Made by a program: the position numbers and the translations under genes. Below, one piece after another: positions 56,701 through 60,160 of a DNA stretch of 64,000 bases (its first letter is position 1; the number at the start of each line of letters is the position of its first letter). The notes beneath the pieces are model-generated. The model did no database searches and was not told the DNA's origin. It saw only the letters and a list, made by a program, of their open reading frames with translations. The DNA lies in NCBI GenBank assembly GCA_964606385.1, contig CAZSFZ010000002.1, positions 132,463-196,462 on the forward strand, read 5' to 3'. The DNA comes from Aquincolibacterium sp964606385. GTDB lineage: Bacteria > Omnitrophota > Omnitrophia > Omnitrophales > Aquincolibacteriaceae.

Positions 56701-57064
56701 CGCCCGGGAAAAAACTGAAAAGTTCCGGACGGAGTTTGTCGCCCGCGCCTTCCATGAGGATGAGGTCTAAATCGTAATGCCGGGTAAGATGCTCGAGGAT
56801 GTGCTTGATATTGGTTTGAGCGTCATAATTTGCGTGAGCTTCTTCAATGTGAATGAGGAGCGGCGCGCCTTGGGAGTTTTGGATCGTTTCGGTGACCTTG
56901 CCGAATTCCGCGGGAATTTTGAACGCGTTGTCGGCGAAAAATTTCGCGGTGTTCTCAACCCCTTGGGCATGCGCGACCGGGGCGGGGGTCAGGGTGTTCG
57001 TCACAAGGAAAGTGACCGCCACCACGCCTGATAAAAATCTCTGTAACCTCTTGAGACAGCTCAT
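32684..57064 (-). CDS. Giant secreted mosaic protein, 8,126 residues, with repeated RSExR linkers
   Basis: One uninterrupted frame of 24.4 kb. Residues 1-34 are a signal peptide (hydrophobic core, then APVAHAQG). Apparent order, approximate residues: 40-530 domain shared with the divergent gene; 662-687 second signal-peptide-like segment; 690-1080 beta-sandwich/carbohydrate-binding-like; 1115-1385 NDK-like; 1480-1780 three ~100-residue blocks; 2485-2990 PPDK-like ATP-grasp plus phosphohistidine domain; 3069-3128 two hydrophobic helices; 3335-3582 Maf-like; 3728-3995 second, degenerate Maf-like; 4170-4560 DUF89/ARMT1-like; 5135-5385 Dus-like; 5690-5975 APH/RIO-like kinase; 6030-6700 glucan phosphorylase-like. 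The rest is unrecognised. The motif R-S-E-x-R occurs at residues 657, 1084, 1480, 1580, 1680, 1778, 1930, 2019, 2994, 3183, 3250, 5507, 5981, 7298 and 7880, mostly at domain boundaries. A family B repeat adds ~28 residues at 148-175. Domain names rest on motif reading only. Secreted location, processing and function are inference. Giant proteins of this kind are known in Omnitrophota. Confidence 0.9.
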   Translation of the reverse strand: MSCLKRLQRFLSGVVAVTFLVTNTLTPAPVAHAQGVENTAKFFADNAFKIPAEFGKVTETIQNSQGAPLLIHIEEAHANYDAQTNIKHILEHLTRHYDLDLILMEGAGDKLRPELFSFFPGDKKLNATITDRLLKAGELTGAEAFMIDRDTGHGTRAQEKSIRGPGDVARGPRAFGVENAAAYAENRAAYKKIYQGRKIAENFLNAFYVRWQKSADEKLNKSLREFLDRDLAYEEERLPLQSWLAFLKANAKNHLEIDLEDVQEQRDWPVLVRYFRLQKIGSQADETQALKEQEAFLADLKARKVPEDLLQEITRLLGHQTANDLPLYKTRFTFEKLMDFLPKDYSFEPYPAFRLHLQQLILLSELQGETLQAEMKALAEKISAALIKTDPEKNLTNILHQYRLLKKLFKLELRRQEYLELRDQKVAPAALLVKLDLKPAKLSAVTALFETANGFYKGAIAREEHMMRNAIKLLAGQKDKKAVLITGGFHTEGLKEKITASGNSYIGITPAIGEIAPETNKNYLTALLGSDVLSKSQIAPEVISQPSFFQAVSPRLWRRELAVRLVRIRDIVRQTVASFGGRTMENRDEFESGFENLIASVVGVSPKMPAPAESNSRPEETKADVYVKKPTPFAFSALGEYHPAVVATNILFRRFSERSELRSFRLLMLAGMVAIASFWTAVSAKAQTVLPGKPKLEKYDFGFTSASMTQYNSSRFRWDFSITGENYNSYSIAVINFVSGGGARDLSGYQYLDFLIRGYNSDYYGNGEGFASIEFKDTSGHVVYFSASNVDTQNYETVRFDRQASAAQYPAMDWRNIKEIVFKTPTANFPYSYNGWFEIKTGGLYFMANVGPDDSLTPSDTTPLPNGTAGAPRPIPVNPPGATVTTTSTANGIQITYNNGAESWSGGGLTWDDSGTPGIETGDLSGLSNFIFSIHGNPSQVKMEIVDYAGGTEHKEAVYLTQISSASQEWSVAADLFAGVDLSHTRTIYFIVEGTGANGSFYVDHLPATPDLTEIASATNGNAVTFKSFAGSSYKIQYKNSMQETSWQDAETVVAAGTETTWTDDGSKTGGLSAARFYRIVYARSEMRENERIAKDAFALYQAKQTGYIDVGRGPLRSPGMKDSLVLLIKPSIGPITEQTIAGILSASANRGYIANAVSVVTPATIREEDVLGKHYPRHATVAVRGDSALNDEEKTEVRTHLAPLDFSKELVPQGQLAFAADEFMEKTDLSAEELAGLWAVAFGTNKVKKLGKGPRAFRVGLIALSNDNRIPEAYRGKTIPVYNAFFPALAEDFTEAENPTVAVWLKKDPFATNAATLQQMKDEFAGETNPKDAAVKHPESLRARAFRNDPTLGLTGQKTDVRKNFIHLTAPEDMDIWAKDEAGEFTEGEFHAWFPGLAASRAEAREVIVWEVNARKIGVSIDGKNFFATNRGELMESLAKSNVQVKPQGEREIVINGKTFRWNDTVLLENILKASSAARSEVRSAGEFSTPGSLASAFENVGTLVWTLLDQKQRFFRIALLGAARPLYFAAPKNIREWNAMKFGIHAAMVEAGARTDFTTMLATGLAGAEIKILAEQRRSEMRQKEEASKARAEETAFASKTKTDNRILSEQEGIFRDYLETMDPQAVVEWQETGDESVFEENSGLPELPPSAQINRGYNYPAFAHDYIGDDGRALGARSEIRDDSTVVPWLLKIAAELHKKDQESASWDLGTAQGRVAFWIKGLAGQRPYLDAEERLLEVARTILNGENKIPEDEKGWKELLRSDVAFEVLRNTPRSESRNTRESMDDWDEGDSSWENPQEFRFREVRATVRELLMEVSAALNSKTNLHRKIRAVLQNALSEEPPAQEDFQALIKAVREAPEKKLVFPKEFRLDADDLRKRLAAQLSMADKAARDWRQILRAREEKARASARPGYGWQDLWGRKSSYRSEARENENAEMDAWKHHLNGFGDQGVEGVFAAGPAGTIYLPNRYDPVMETTLKNLSPAVRTDAALAGFSAVAPNAKLLAGSLLNRHTRRSEMREDMPDIQSIDTWGDAFVAIRWILEQENMSDHIDLIRQMSLLLREKRKTLRLNHSRDYEQYPDDLADQAGSLAVQLLAKAPKSLWRPVKELVLSLPYVSADTFFDLRSVLWGIAEDLDERLLRTKFATEIRQTLHGPSFSYGVLYKVQAYLEFLSTGDTSGIQREWLFLEERDKELRAELASLTENERSRNDIYSQIKELEQALVALFEGTSRPDLFERWLQTQFVKELPSLERSLQLVVEAYEQSPYERTRKIIAARRTVTEILGGVNSPLLIHKLYVIDRSLGQMLSLSLGAFLKDWGEDAADFQRALTLMAELTDELFDSGFITRYTAQWSDLLNDSELNYSQLLDVVNVMQKEIQREFSRWISQYHSAGKALYGEDHERHERSIALIRKEKFTSVAAIDLLEHLKKKTQTQAKQNTEKLVNPKAYRNFIHQKAQDPFGEIAHIDDYQDSGYDYRQHERKTYGGKGTYLMRMNSLGLPVPSAFVIPSYVGRYRFYKQFPEQFQAAIQKHLRRLEAEWSQKKGRPVRYGMAPAPLLKEDSEPLFLAVRSGAVFIMPGIFETAVAVGFTPEILEYVLETRGAQSGYRAFLGFVESMATSLGVPHEEFEILANRFLGDGKNLKWEELQASDLIEMVKEARAIMVRHGVAEEFEALYQDSNKQLYFLIEKVFESWKGSKASRYRKEKNISDAWSTPVIVQAYVFGDRDDRSGAGMAVSRDPHTGKQSFGGEWVPLSQGMMHMQGRVKTQPIEALHRTDPQSYEALQEDTLRLDEYFGVPQMVEFTVESGKPWLLQTVYDQRVGNIEKFPPLDREKIRQVPEGHGNVAYGNEGALRGMVVLKASEMLRGDVVERMARQENVEAVILVSAFPTPEDSPDLINANRVLRAFGKRLVLLTSQGGLTSHAAVVANYEKIPTIVRVQGLDVTGDGRAALGRKPLREGDFLTVDFGTGDVYAGSLPLIHPKGPDARPEGRSELRGNVEALMEERIKELQSTFPKALQIWEILSKTSALQEAFHKIDQARDIPSLVAAFKEAAATLQKTLEQKRRSILLLVFQFTPSELWIYPVFGLFFGALTVLAPGEVKWVSGIIFAWVLLRETIPVYVRRFIGEKNTALHSGRRMTLNEQADLYGRFILHAFDNVMMQTVIREEHKASDVGAKTAQRSEVREISAKTGEAEVRAHLKGLAENANPEVSRQAKRFLSRELVSGGRKGAADLSRAREFINRVAGRRSEMREKPSFGFYQAREALAAMGDASKKEKVLEAFVPYFLESEEEAGNFIARSIVDDLRSTERFLEEVLRYLRTSTVKNSQMTDQSPDKALGVFLASGSSRRKTIAEKIFEKILPDTSNKRKTLETVAVDGKEPEVKDGDPASQVSAIAVIKMLRTFKAKCHEKDHSQQIWLAGDTLLFSKPKDGKTGIRIGKPSQDAESEDPATLKEKLRTMHAKTHGQTLEAVSAAVYVKIVNDEISLQLITDSATVRLKHDQESLQADRDYLISLGFQLPAGGTVGTYWDFYHDRDPKEHGNQAGGFGVQDKAFAPLVDEIVGDPYVVMGFPAHLLVSMLQLDPLTSEAVFPDQDEQWPSAKQLRKIHSANDRRLEQYRETFRYVQANEKAEREKQRQKLAEDFFTSFQRRPQAAAVALREIRNREAKEDGEMPSFYMHAMAHYFSKDQKEAEQVLQWIILLERAAYMKGRGRTSQDLVEWITRLDQTKIDAVTTSGPRFDILKDFVEKSGTRGRIGKQIKERPKHFGYFERISRSTELNAKYPKTLMMMAAFEKMWQRLTEPPLDESGTAQFVFAAETRMFLSDSGSESAFLAPPQDLEEAKAVAKKIEGKEVEAASVSVIANQKTGEVRLGFGMGLLQMESSGEALSTEARDRFRQELADIPAENIPAELRESIRDIRSRLHKRVSAGAEAVKVGDVRQFLLHKSIKKAAGMVLQDPLYLTTVRYWVGDMLAAIGFPWQDTTDIFRDIGFFENFSKDPHEQQAFYRKVVKGIFEGLPFVMEQEYVSPRQLEDIKKKHDHFAAYRKQIREDRDRLPTKGSKEAIDPKKLEADPRYQDIRLLVEESRFSVKMIRFREAVISIRTIFNLYVDRNGFVPQVIKVLEATGQMEKAQYWKSFAEAVRYIYEYYPLAGKETGELHSREDLQAAARNGRQPVSFLWDYNAVPLSAQTELFRRLNDVANMWYGWNPRRMEVDPLRNVDLELLRHDKKSRGGGSDIQKYFTADPARVFYRHDQDAGEKLWRAHSSFERLLKESDHFRFMPSGGSTVQPGETRTTSRFGPNLDDPEDILRIWRDLLHYMVESDFNEDFPFRSMVLLQKPTFISDDRERAREEMKTALKEGRRSVAVYFNNAGMESWMNLWQVFLLLNLGFDVTIIVPEAPILNKDVTDKDIAFMAPYMDAFIRKVYGNRVAEKFLGTALSKEPGKDGGSLRIRPVRIDGRSPETARLATDERSFPERVLADIKEAKPAPFNYGEAVRANLAQLLQEYDLNILTGELWYGYFVGMDRLFYDPMPGSFETHSEDKNDGKRQARFLGRVGKSKLREGMTFASQMLLDEFRGMRPGDRKKGKTAGRGNVLTVHVHKNVRQELEGWVDGGKHGRKKGGLADPGTTYGSFDIHFFAPNTWKTSRQEFYYRGAADIGELMESDFAGTENFRKNIQRCFEAAGKFYFGSEEDIMPLAWHESTSEAEMEMGRQGEEAQRVRSAYDFIYRTATRAVRVRVISFDGVNQFNVKRGRRYEVVSANGLVQVDFSVNFEHLLRETAEDELIQEENSVTTRLHTLPYLTDKVPSLFRGHIRNAMLAFLNELKKSQKGLDTSFEIGYRDTRYALEKKTTILDPKAKTPEDPQGHVMVLTVPLPAEADAVDWTWVIKDTNPVDATQASPSGHLIEQTAKEWLDIEKLESFGPSTILRAQIIKRTGGELGDLYQYVPCWIEKDSSGRLTLRMSVPNLPGKTDILDIFALTDSPDKLMKVSDEETPLGTSFLQSVMKPGRKIVFLRTTDSEEERKNWTDQISSEGQSISPAVGTAEEIQNGSYWWNPNDPARSLPKVSYAPLDERSQADERVMVQKAVEQDTKVLLYSDLVRIGNIFDRMQDPRWWEYYDFLTGLPRLDISSKEKIPVVQLAAPHDPTMGNEVFGTPETRPDEARRRIRAAYYKAAYLAVKNGAKALNLNMGSGALAMQYLETGQGSETKEKPIAGGSGLIDDPAFAAAIIKAVRAGAHAALQDAGGPLPIGFEFPISVKTRLAQDDAERYSQSKTVIFLETIAKTGASWIDVHTRTRKQGFLNEKGIIEKNREFLAQALKTLKEKAVKLPPVFVNGNVSSVEQARAVWDLGEAYGGVFHGAMIGRWVTDQKNPFALRSVAAVFEKREPVAANWRHLLEAVRTFLQTKEERLGSKFYWESRILEELEQLFRRLLLDSAVTPAKIILDLASQRLLPAVQASLREQMNALSKTKNYKEASAVLDDTEQILTAEADRQALDTASSRSEMREKKVGFTEGWEQVISSKMIPPGRRPVFQRELELAVRSKSGVTAFLGAPTVSPSNRFLVIENHSNELREGVVDVDLQSFPEIRNAYLKRQPQLGSATIQDAFGDFWLWDPFANDGRGRGQEFYVGQNVRVEHIQGTGAQIYFKLGPGQRHSWALQSAEVLDHFHGAWKIQDQKYKEKTDETLVMRPLAPHKSFEDEVTFVIFEKISKSPYSPSQLYRATIKGDSSGRIYVIKRFSDETKQEQEEESIGILMSALRNQSEPRNFVNEILERHGIQARVYNPLLFKGIRAFQTSTGKEIPLWAYSESLAIVYPYIEGVDWGHHLQEIRSLPVNEYLLHVLNIMTRASKTAAILESEGVPHWDYHPGNFILTPNEFLALLDYQKMDPRRNSAPAMLVGMFMHALKQKGIVTQTEEGKPVFHFGANNRLVLAQDIIRNIILTNYQKPSDTVGDLAAKFGSSHAVLAREMGALRGRSEIRTVTEKTWAAAKTPRAADQHLYSRQFEAGYPMHVLKKVEELHDAYQAGQISQTTLTGGLGALLPDLFEAWPAIGLNVTGIHPLWNFIKNKPIKGMDAQGQRILFGEIVKKAMELTPIEIKVPTVKRGVPTTVFFRVYKTYYQEHRSPQYYLDGYTKSAEGKEEPFFEEVYDDTGMREIHMAAFQEASERLIQALEGNPDPDHLVILDHEVFVSLPQVFLKKAKRVTLNHTVFRPGLFEAWEGHYGLFRFPEWLRSVIVHDGKISIADFTAEIYDLISGVNLVEHLPALLKNIFRVAWHRVKGFYDPQQQIRSTNGVFLPRWQAKARRALIEQYKRQIAFQPPEYGLPPASNDREFFLELDKHPDLREYFKAQNEWIMASDAARFLAWLREKRGFKGLRDWLGNTLKEYQREQGWDDVTLMARLKDMQELIQKAAFANQPEDWDALETRFAKIRDLILADPVVSNIRRQVAYKGPDKYEEIEVEEILGKILPAAAEAARQAGISADRSGRFNRPFDPLFQFWKSYRKGENQDQGRFQREFEAVRARLKDQAAVQEVRESICRVLIGGRTFDEADAYERYLYIGFMSELLGLEDRIATLDDYTYYEAEIIFQGVQGGVMLSDKDLEASATSMMKVMANGGEVIGPFAGSNPEIWIIRDTKTGKNIEVLNEKGEPAFDYKTLREKLHSGEWRLLNGVYVDYNESEKSTQEGGEWRPSARSLLEALKTVKTLRKDPAGRRERMYQSVSNAWRVDMVVGQAMGHALMIENMLQEDAEREAMFSQLKFEASDYVVPVQAPDFEWQGISGRRKHSAPGMGLFGMFRSFRDLKSWQNKVPKKQPDGSIREDYDASTRGIEAHNSVRHHAFYGDIFKYLKETILVRLSPGLDPFKKQIEDLAARAAIADEKERITLNLQAMELTETLLVRMAGNWFERYMETSTPAEARVLAEQLVQGVKINYQPWAGYIARYLDHHSNARSLGTQDHSILSYLFKMKDGKSFLVNLNVDAPVKHEEKQEFQGYKARTRVSIDPGTFSDLVGGDTEAQEVRISEPKLGRVYKIHPKSELMDEIGIGIPMPLGIEILKWTPVRLPEIVRIIDRISDRDMTAMASLKQLIRQAGADYQRAEGEVITSHFFEQLEDLSYYDQKNAQFLFKDNVRPLLAILGLFRPDLLTASRIPSWGSPRFLADLNKAIMTLKELFGDQFFDPNGHHYYVFDASHQGSLVLARKIPMTGDVFFASIILGTDKSEYESDGKVATRIQNGLERFIESGVRYQVTNLVTKEDYGLREDLLQGWTHKVRAAPNAPRAQFLLLKKQTPNIRSEVRTINRTGVMVQDQVKTVGAKEWFFAQDIDRTLASLSQVVRQAEADRQPIRLVAVSNDPDQDALLAMLGFAPLQSRQEQENALLGALPERLAADKGALFARLGSHVTLTFSNGERTALVLTNAKHSRMLENLMANALQGIERQKGIESFTTEVQRGGIRFKEPAPLEYVLMDETTLAEGLGLEAGVVADAVVTQAEYAGLPVTTPVVTKEETPKQPVISPKAASFSKVLSGIQEAWNERQSHWGIQRVETARTALEAYDELIKAYNQTWQGILRQAEDKASMQAQVLYRALYQESFPEFEIEKAKQDVRRDFGKILLKETPYGQIAKSEAAIEALLRAPVDPTDAGALKVRIEKLFREFVRLQNLVRDRTLAMIEVAAAGEHPEMRYFLIKDIVQLHFLQKTGAVILNGQDRELAHFSINLLEKQPRISMVKKLDPKPASQAPADREQVLARLAGLHELLGQRKAFYDARSPMLAETIGRIYGDVQDQLAKLSNFKEDQAFTYGLRRTLDMLVTVWSSDERGYWFTGMNEKPGMDQAVNEEYAKVMEQIMIPLFMDTPAEVRGYVFGEKSSDTSKLAALRSELRKESGSDLPKFVSLPVPAFMDDQVLKVEEKTPMISTYDLFVRENIRRGGSGEKGIRSVTEKIMDGIIPLLAHTLNAVETLMPAIAKVPVVQQVHAEAAKRVLGLAPNIGYAFILGSDLALRKGMIEMAKSILKDSTFAILVKNDAALVAQAEALIKQEGLQDRVFVITDVKLARSRIAKPGAALRGMISSDELMLAEELKAELKDDLIVMDKGMRERFLTAAGQLFQSLADKIAGQFALSRSA
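56541..56622. repeat. Family B repeat in frame inside the giant gene
   Basis: The plus strand shows GGCCCACGGGCCACGTCTCC and GGGCCACGAATCGACTTTTC, then GTGTCCC repeated three times. It encodes ~28 residues (from RDTGHGTRAQEKS to ARGPRAFG) between FMI and VENAAAYAENRA. The divergent paralogue has a short MSPQPITLV there before VEEKAAYEKNRA. Confidence 0.7.
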
Positions 57065-57110
57065 GAAGTGAGGGTCACCCTTTCGGAATTTTTTAGGAAT
57101 GTTTCTCAGA

Positions 57111-57138
57111 AAGATAGCATACTTTTCTGAAATTTCAA
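57111..57138 (-). promoter_or_regulatory. Promoter of the giant gene
   Basis: On the minus strand: TTGAAA (-35), a 16-base spacer and TATCTT (-10) with an extended TGC before it. The start would be near 57104, about 40 bases before ATG 57064. The ribosome binding site is modest (AAAGGGTGA, 10 bases off). A small palindrome AGGGTCACCCT (57071-57081) overlaps it. Confidence 0.65.
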
Positions 57139-57265
57139 GGCTTTGAAAAAGGATATATCAACCTATGTTAAATATCTTTGAAAGAAGCATTTTATTCGGA
57201 TAGAGTGTTATGGATTGCTATATATCGAGCTCTGACGATTTATGAAGAAAATCAATCGCAACCTA

Positions 57266-57294
57266 TTGATTTTAAATGGGTTCTGCGCTATAAA
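57266..57294 (+). promoter_or_regulatory. Promoter of the divergent gene
   Basis: TTGATT (57266-57271), a 17-base spacer and TATAAA (57289-57294) form a good sigma-70 promoter. The leader would be ~35 bases, with GGAGG (57324-57328) 8 bases before ATG 57337. The region between the two divergent promoters is markedly A/T-rich. Confidence 0.7.
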
Positions 57295-57336
57295 TATAGG
57301 GGTGTTTCCTCCCTACCACAGCTGGAGGTTTGGCGC

Positions 57337-59553
57337 ATGAATATGGCTCGAATTTTTCGTTTTCTATTCGCTTCGATCTACGTCCTTTCATTGTTTGTTG
57401 GATCTCCGGGTCTTTTGATGTCGGAGCCTTCTCCTGCCGCCGACGCTTCCCTCCCGCTACGCGATCTCGCGGTTCCCGAAGACATGGGCAAAGTTCAGGA
57501 ACGCTTTTCGGGGAAAAACCCGCGGACCATTATCCAGATCCAGGACGTTCACGCGCACGCCGCTGCGCAGCAGAATATCGCGTCGATTCTTGAGCGGCTC
57601 CGGACGGTTTTCGAGATCGAAAAGGTCGCGCTTGAAGGCGCCTGGTCCTCGACGGACCTTCCCAAAAGCCGCGCCATCACGACCTCGCGCGAAAAGCAGC
57701 TCCTTGCCCAAAGCCTCCTGGATGATGACCGCATTTCGGGCCCTGTTTACGCCGCCATCATGTCGCCGCAACCCATCACGCTCGTTGGTGTTGAGGAGAA
57801 GGCCGCCTATGAAAAGAATCGGGCTGTGTTCCTCGGGCACCTGGCGGCGGTCAAAGAGATCGACGTGAAACTGGCGGCCTATCACGGTCGCTTGCAGGAA
57901 TTACAAAAAGCGGCCTGGAATCCGAAGCTTTTGACTTTCGCGAACGCGTTCGGTCAGTTCCGCGAATTCCCGGATCTGGCGAAATTCTTTCCGGTATTAA
58001 TGGAGGGCGCGGAGGTTCACGGTATTCCGATCGATGACCTTGGCCAGATCGTGCTGGTGCGCGACATCATGGCGATCGAGAAATTCCTGCAGAAAGACCA
58101 GCTGACGCAGGAGATCAAACACCTCATGCGGGATTACAAGAATACCCCCTGGACGCTTGAGGAGCTCGTCCGCGGCGGCAAGATCCCGCCCGAAAAACTC
58201 GGGTATTATCCCGAGATCAAGAAAATGACGAAGCTTTTTAAGATGCGCGATCAGATCTCGCTCCGGGATCTCACGGTGCAGATCGAAACCCTGACCGGCC
58301 GCATCCTCGGGAAACTTATACAAAAGCCCGACGAACAGGGCTTTTGGGATCAAACAGAGCGTTTTTATCTCGCGAAACGCCTTCTCCTCCTTCAGGCGTC
58401 TCCTGCGGATGTGAAGGATTATGAGAATGATAAGGGCCTTCTGGACGCTGAACTTGCGGAAGCGGGTCTTTCGGAAGCGCTTTTGATCTCGACCCATTTT
58501 TACGATATTGTCCGGCAACGCGATGCGATTTTTTTCGATAAACTCATGAACGACGCGGCTTTGGCCGGCAATGTCGTGATCGTCACGGGCGGATTTCACA
58601 CCGACGGCCTTTCGCAGCATTTCCGTGATGCCGGGATCTCTTATATCACCATTACACCTGACCTTAGCGGTGGAACGATGAACGAGAAGCTTTATAACGA
58701 AAGGATGAAAGAACGCACCGCCTCCTCACCCCCGGAGGTTAAATCTGAAACCACACCCAATCCGACCTCCGGGGTCGGAAAAGGTCTCAAAGCCGTATCA
58801 TCCTCAACGTTATCAGAGCTGCGAAACGCGATCGCGTGGGTCGATGACAAATTCCCGCCGAGTTATGAGGCCCTGTTGCAGACCAAGGATGTCCGGCAGG
58901 CCAAAAAAGTTTTCCTGGGCGGCACGGTGACGGTACCAAGGTCCGCCAAGATCTCCCAACTCGCCCGAGAAGGAAAGATCGTCCGGGAAAACAAAGAAGG
59001 GCCCGCCGTCACTGCCTCCGAACTCCGCGTGAGCGAATTCAGCGCAAAACCACGGACGGAACAGCTCGAAGCTGTAACAGGCTGGCTGGCTCAGGGACCG
59101 GAACGGCGTGAAAAGGCGATGCTGGTCTCATCGGTCGGCATACTGGCCAAGATGCTTTCCGAGGAAAGAACCGCGAGACTCCTGGAAGAGGCTGTGCAAG
59201 GCGGGGGCATCATTGCGTTGGCCCAGGACGTTCCCGCGACCGAAATGCCGGAAATTTTTACTTCCATGCGAGGGATCGACCGGTTCGAGGCAAAAGATAT
59301 TGAAACATTGATCGGGACCGCGCCGCGTTTCCAGCGCCTCGCCAAAAAACATCCGTTCGCGATCATGCAGAATGGCCGTGCGGGTGGAGCTTATGTTGTA
59401 TTGCCGGAAAAGCCCGTTTCGCTCGTTCTTTTCCGGATCATCACCCTGAACCCCAGCCTCTACCAGGCCGCCAAAGACCCGGCCTTCCTGGCCCTGCTGG
59501 AAGACCTCGTGTCAGAGATCATTTCGAAGGAGCTCTCCGGGAAATCCGCCTGA
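57337..59553 (+). CDS. Secreted protein, paralogue of the giant protein's N-terminal domain
   Basis: A 738-residue protein with a signal peptide (FRFLFASIYVLSLFVGSPG). The first ~430 residues are homologous to residues 40-530 of the giant protein: IIQIQDVHAHAAAQQNIASI versus LIHIEEAHANYDAQTNIKHI, and VIVTGGFHTDGLSQHFRDAG versus VLITGGFHTEGLKEKITASG. The layout (EvHaH, then ILxxL, then LEG, then a late GGFH) resembles ChaN/TraB (TIKI-type) domains, but that assignment is weak. The C-terminal ~250 residues carry two SELR motifs (residues 493 and 561) and an unrecognised helical domain. ATG 57337 is chosen over an upstream ATG at 57178 because of the GGAGG site and the promoter at 57266-57294. 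Confidence 0.85.
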   Translation: MNMARIFRFLFASIYVLSLFVGSPGLLMSEPSPAADASLPLRDLAVPEDMGKVQERFSGKNPRTIIQIQDVHAHAAAQQNIASILERLRTVFEIEKVALEGAWSSTDLPKSRAITTSREKQLLAQSLLDDDRISGPVYAAIMSPQPITLVGVEEKAAYEKNRAVFLGHLAAVKEIDVKLAAYHGRLQELQKAAWNPKLLTFANAFGQFREFPDLAKFFPVLMEGAEVHGIPIDDLGQIVLVRDIMAIEKFLQKDQLTQEIKHLMRDYKNTPWTLEELVRGGKIPPEKLGYYPEIKKMTKLFKMRDQISLRDLTVQIETLTGRILGKLIQKPDEQGFWDQTERFYLAKRLLLLQASPADVKDYENDKGLLDAELAEAGLSEALLISTHFYDIVRQRDAIFFDKLMNDAALAGNVVIVTGGFHTDGLSQHFRDAGISYITITPDLSGGTMNEKLYNERMKERTASSPPEVKSETTPNPTSGVGKGLKAVSSSTLSELRNAIAWVDDKFPPSYEALLQTKDVRQAKKVFLGGTVTVPRSAKISQLAREGKIVRENKEGPAVTASELRVSEFSAKPRTEQLEAVTGWLAQGPERREKAMLVSSVGILAKMLSEERTARLLEEAVQGGGIIALAQDVPATEMPEIFTSMRGIDRFEAKDIETLIGTAPRFQRLAKKHPFAIMQNGRAGGAYVVLPEKPVSLVLFRIITLNPSLYQAAKDPAFLALLEDLVSEIISKELSGKSA

Positions 59554-59555
59554 TT

Positions 59556-59630
59556 TCCCGGGAAACGGTTAACGGGGAACGCTGAACGTAAAAATCTTTT
59601 CGTTATCCGTTCCACGTTCCCCGCGAAAAA
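59556..59630. repeat. Family A palindromic repeat between convergent genes
   Basis: GGGAAACGGTTAACGGGGAA with CGCTGAACG on the left, GTTATCCGTTCCACGTTCCC with CGCG on the right, and TAAAAATCTTTTCG in the centre. It fills the gap between the stop codons of the 738-residue gene and the SRPBCC gene. Confidence 0.7.
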
Positions 59631-59639
59631 GAATAAACC

Positions 59640-60080
59640 TTATTCTTTTTCAGCGCGGTCTTTCCAGTTGGCGAGGGTATTTGAAAAACTTTGGTCCAGG
59701 ATCCTGCGGACCTTTTCTTCTCCGAGAAGCATTCCGGCGATCCCGAGGTCCCAGGAGAATTCGACCTCGACTTCGACGCCTTCGGGTTTTTCCCGGAAAA
59801 GATGAACGCGTTTCATGGAGCCGTTCATAGGAAGCCGGGTCTCGATCACAGCCTTTTGCATCGGCTCCCAAGCGGTCATTTCATGCTCAGCATCAATGTG
59901 CTGGCGGTCCAGTTCGCACGCTTCGCGCCAACGCAGGCCTTTGCCTTCCTTGATCGCGCCGGTCCGTTCGCTTTCCTTGACCCCATCCACCCATTCGGAC
60001 ATGCGAGACACATCGGCAAGAATGTCCCAGACCTTCGCGAGCGGGGCTTTGATCAGAATGTTTTTAGTGAGTGAATTCAT
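59640..60080 (-). CDS. SRPBCC (START-like) superfamily protein
   Basis: A ~146-residue helix-grip protein starting MNSLTKNILIKAPLAKVWDI, which with ADVSRMSEWVDGVKES is the typical N-terminus of polyketide-cyclase-like/SRPBCC proteins. They bind hydrophobic ligands. The C-terminal helix (RRILDQSFSNTLANWKDRAE) also fits. The frame is open to 60101, but those codons are in a family B repeat, so ATG 60080 is used. The ligand is unknown. Confidence 0.8.
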   Translation of the reverse strand: MNSLTKNILIKAPLAKVWDILADVSRMSEWVDGVKESERTGAIKEGKGLRWREACELDRQHIDAEHEMTAWEPMQKAVIETRLPMNGSMKRVHLFREKPEGVEVEVEFSWDLGIAGMLLGEEKVRRILDQSFSNTLANWKDRAEKE

Positions 60081-60086
60081 TTTTTT

Positions 60087-60156
60087 CGTTCCACGGGACA
60101 CGGCCCACGCACCACGCGGCTTTTCGTGGCCCGTGGCCCGCAGTGCGTGGCCCCTT
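60087..60156. repeat. Family B palindromic repeat
   Basis: CACGGGACACGGCCCACGCA with CCACGCGG on the left, CGTGGCCCGTGGCCCGCAGT with GCGTGGCCCC on the right, and a TTTTC centre. It lies between the SRPBCC gene and the small membrane protein gene. Confidence 0.7.
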
Positions 60157-60160
60157 TGTT

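Noticed and set aside
32684..57064. Possibility that the giant frame is an artefact of misassembly or merged genes
   Set aside because: More than 8,000 codons without a stop, repeated RSExR linkers across the whole length and consistent domain motifs argue for selection on one frame. No internal ribosome binding site plus start pair stands out.
57178..57336. ATG at 57178 as start of the 738-residue gene
   Set aside because: It would add 53 residues before the signal peptide and lies upstream of the predicted promoter. ATG 57337 has GGAGG at ideal spacing.
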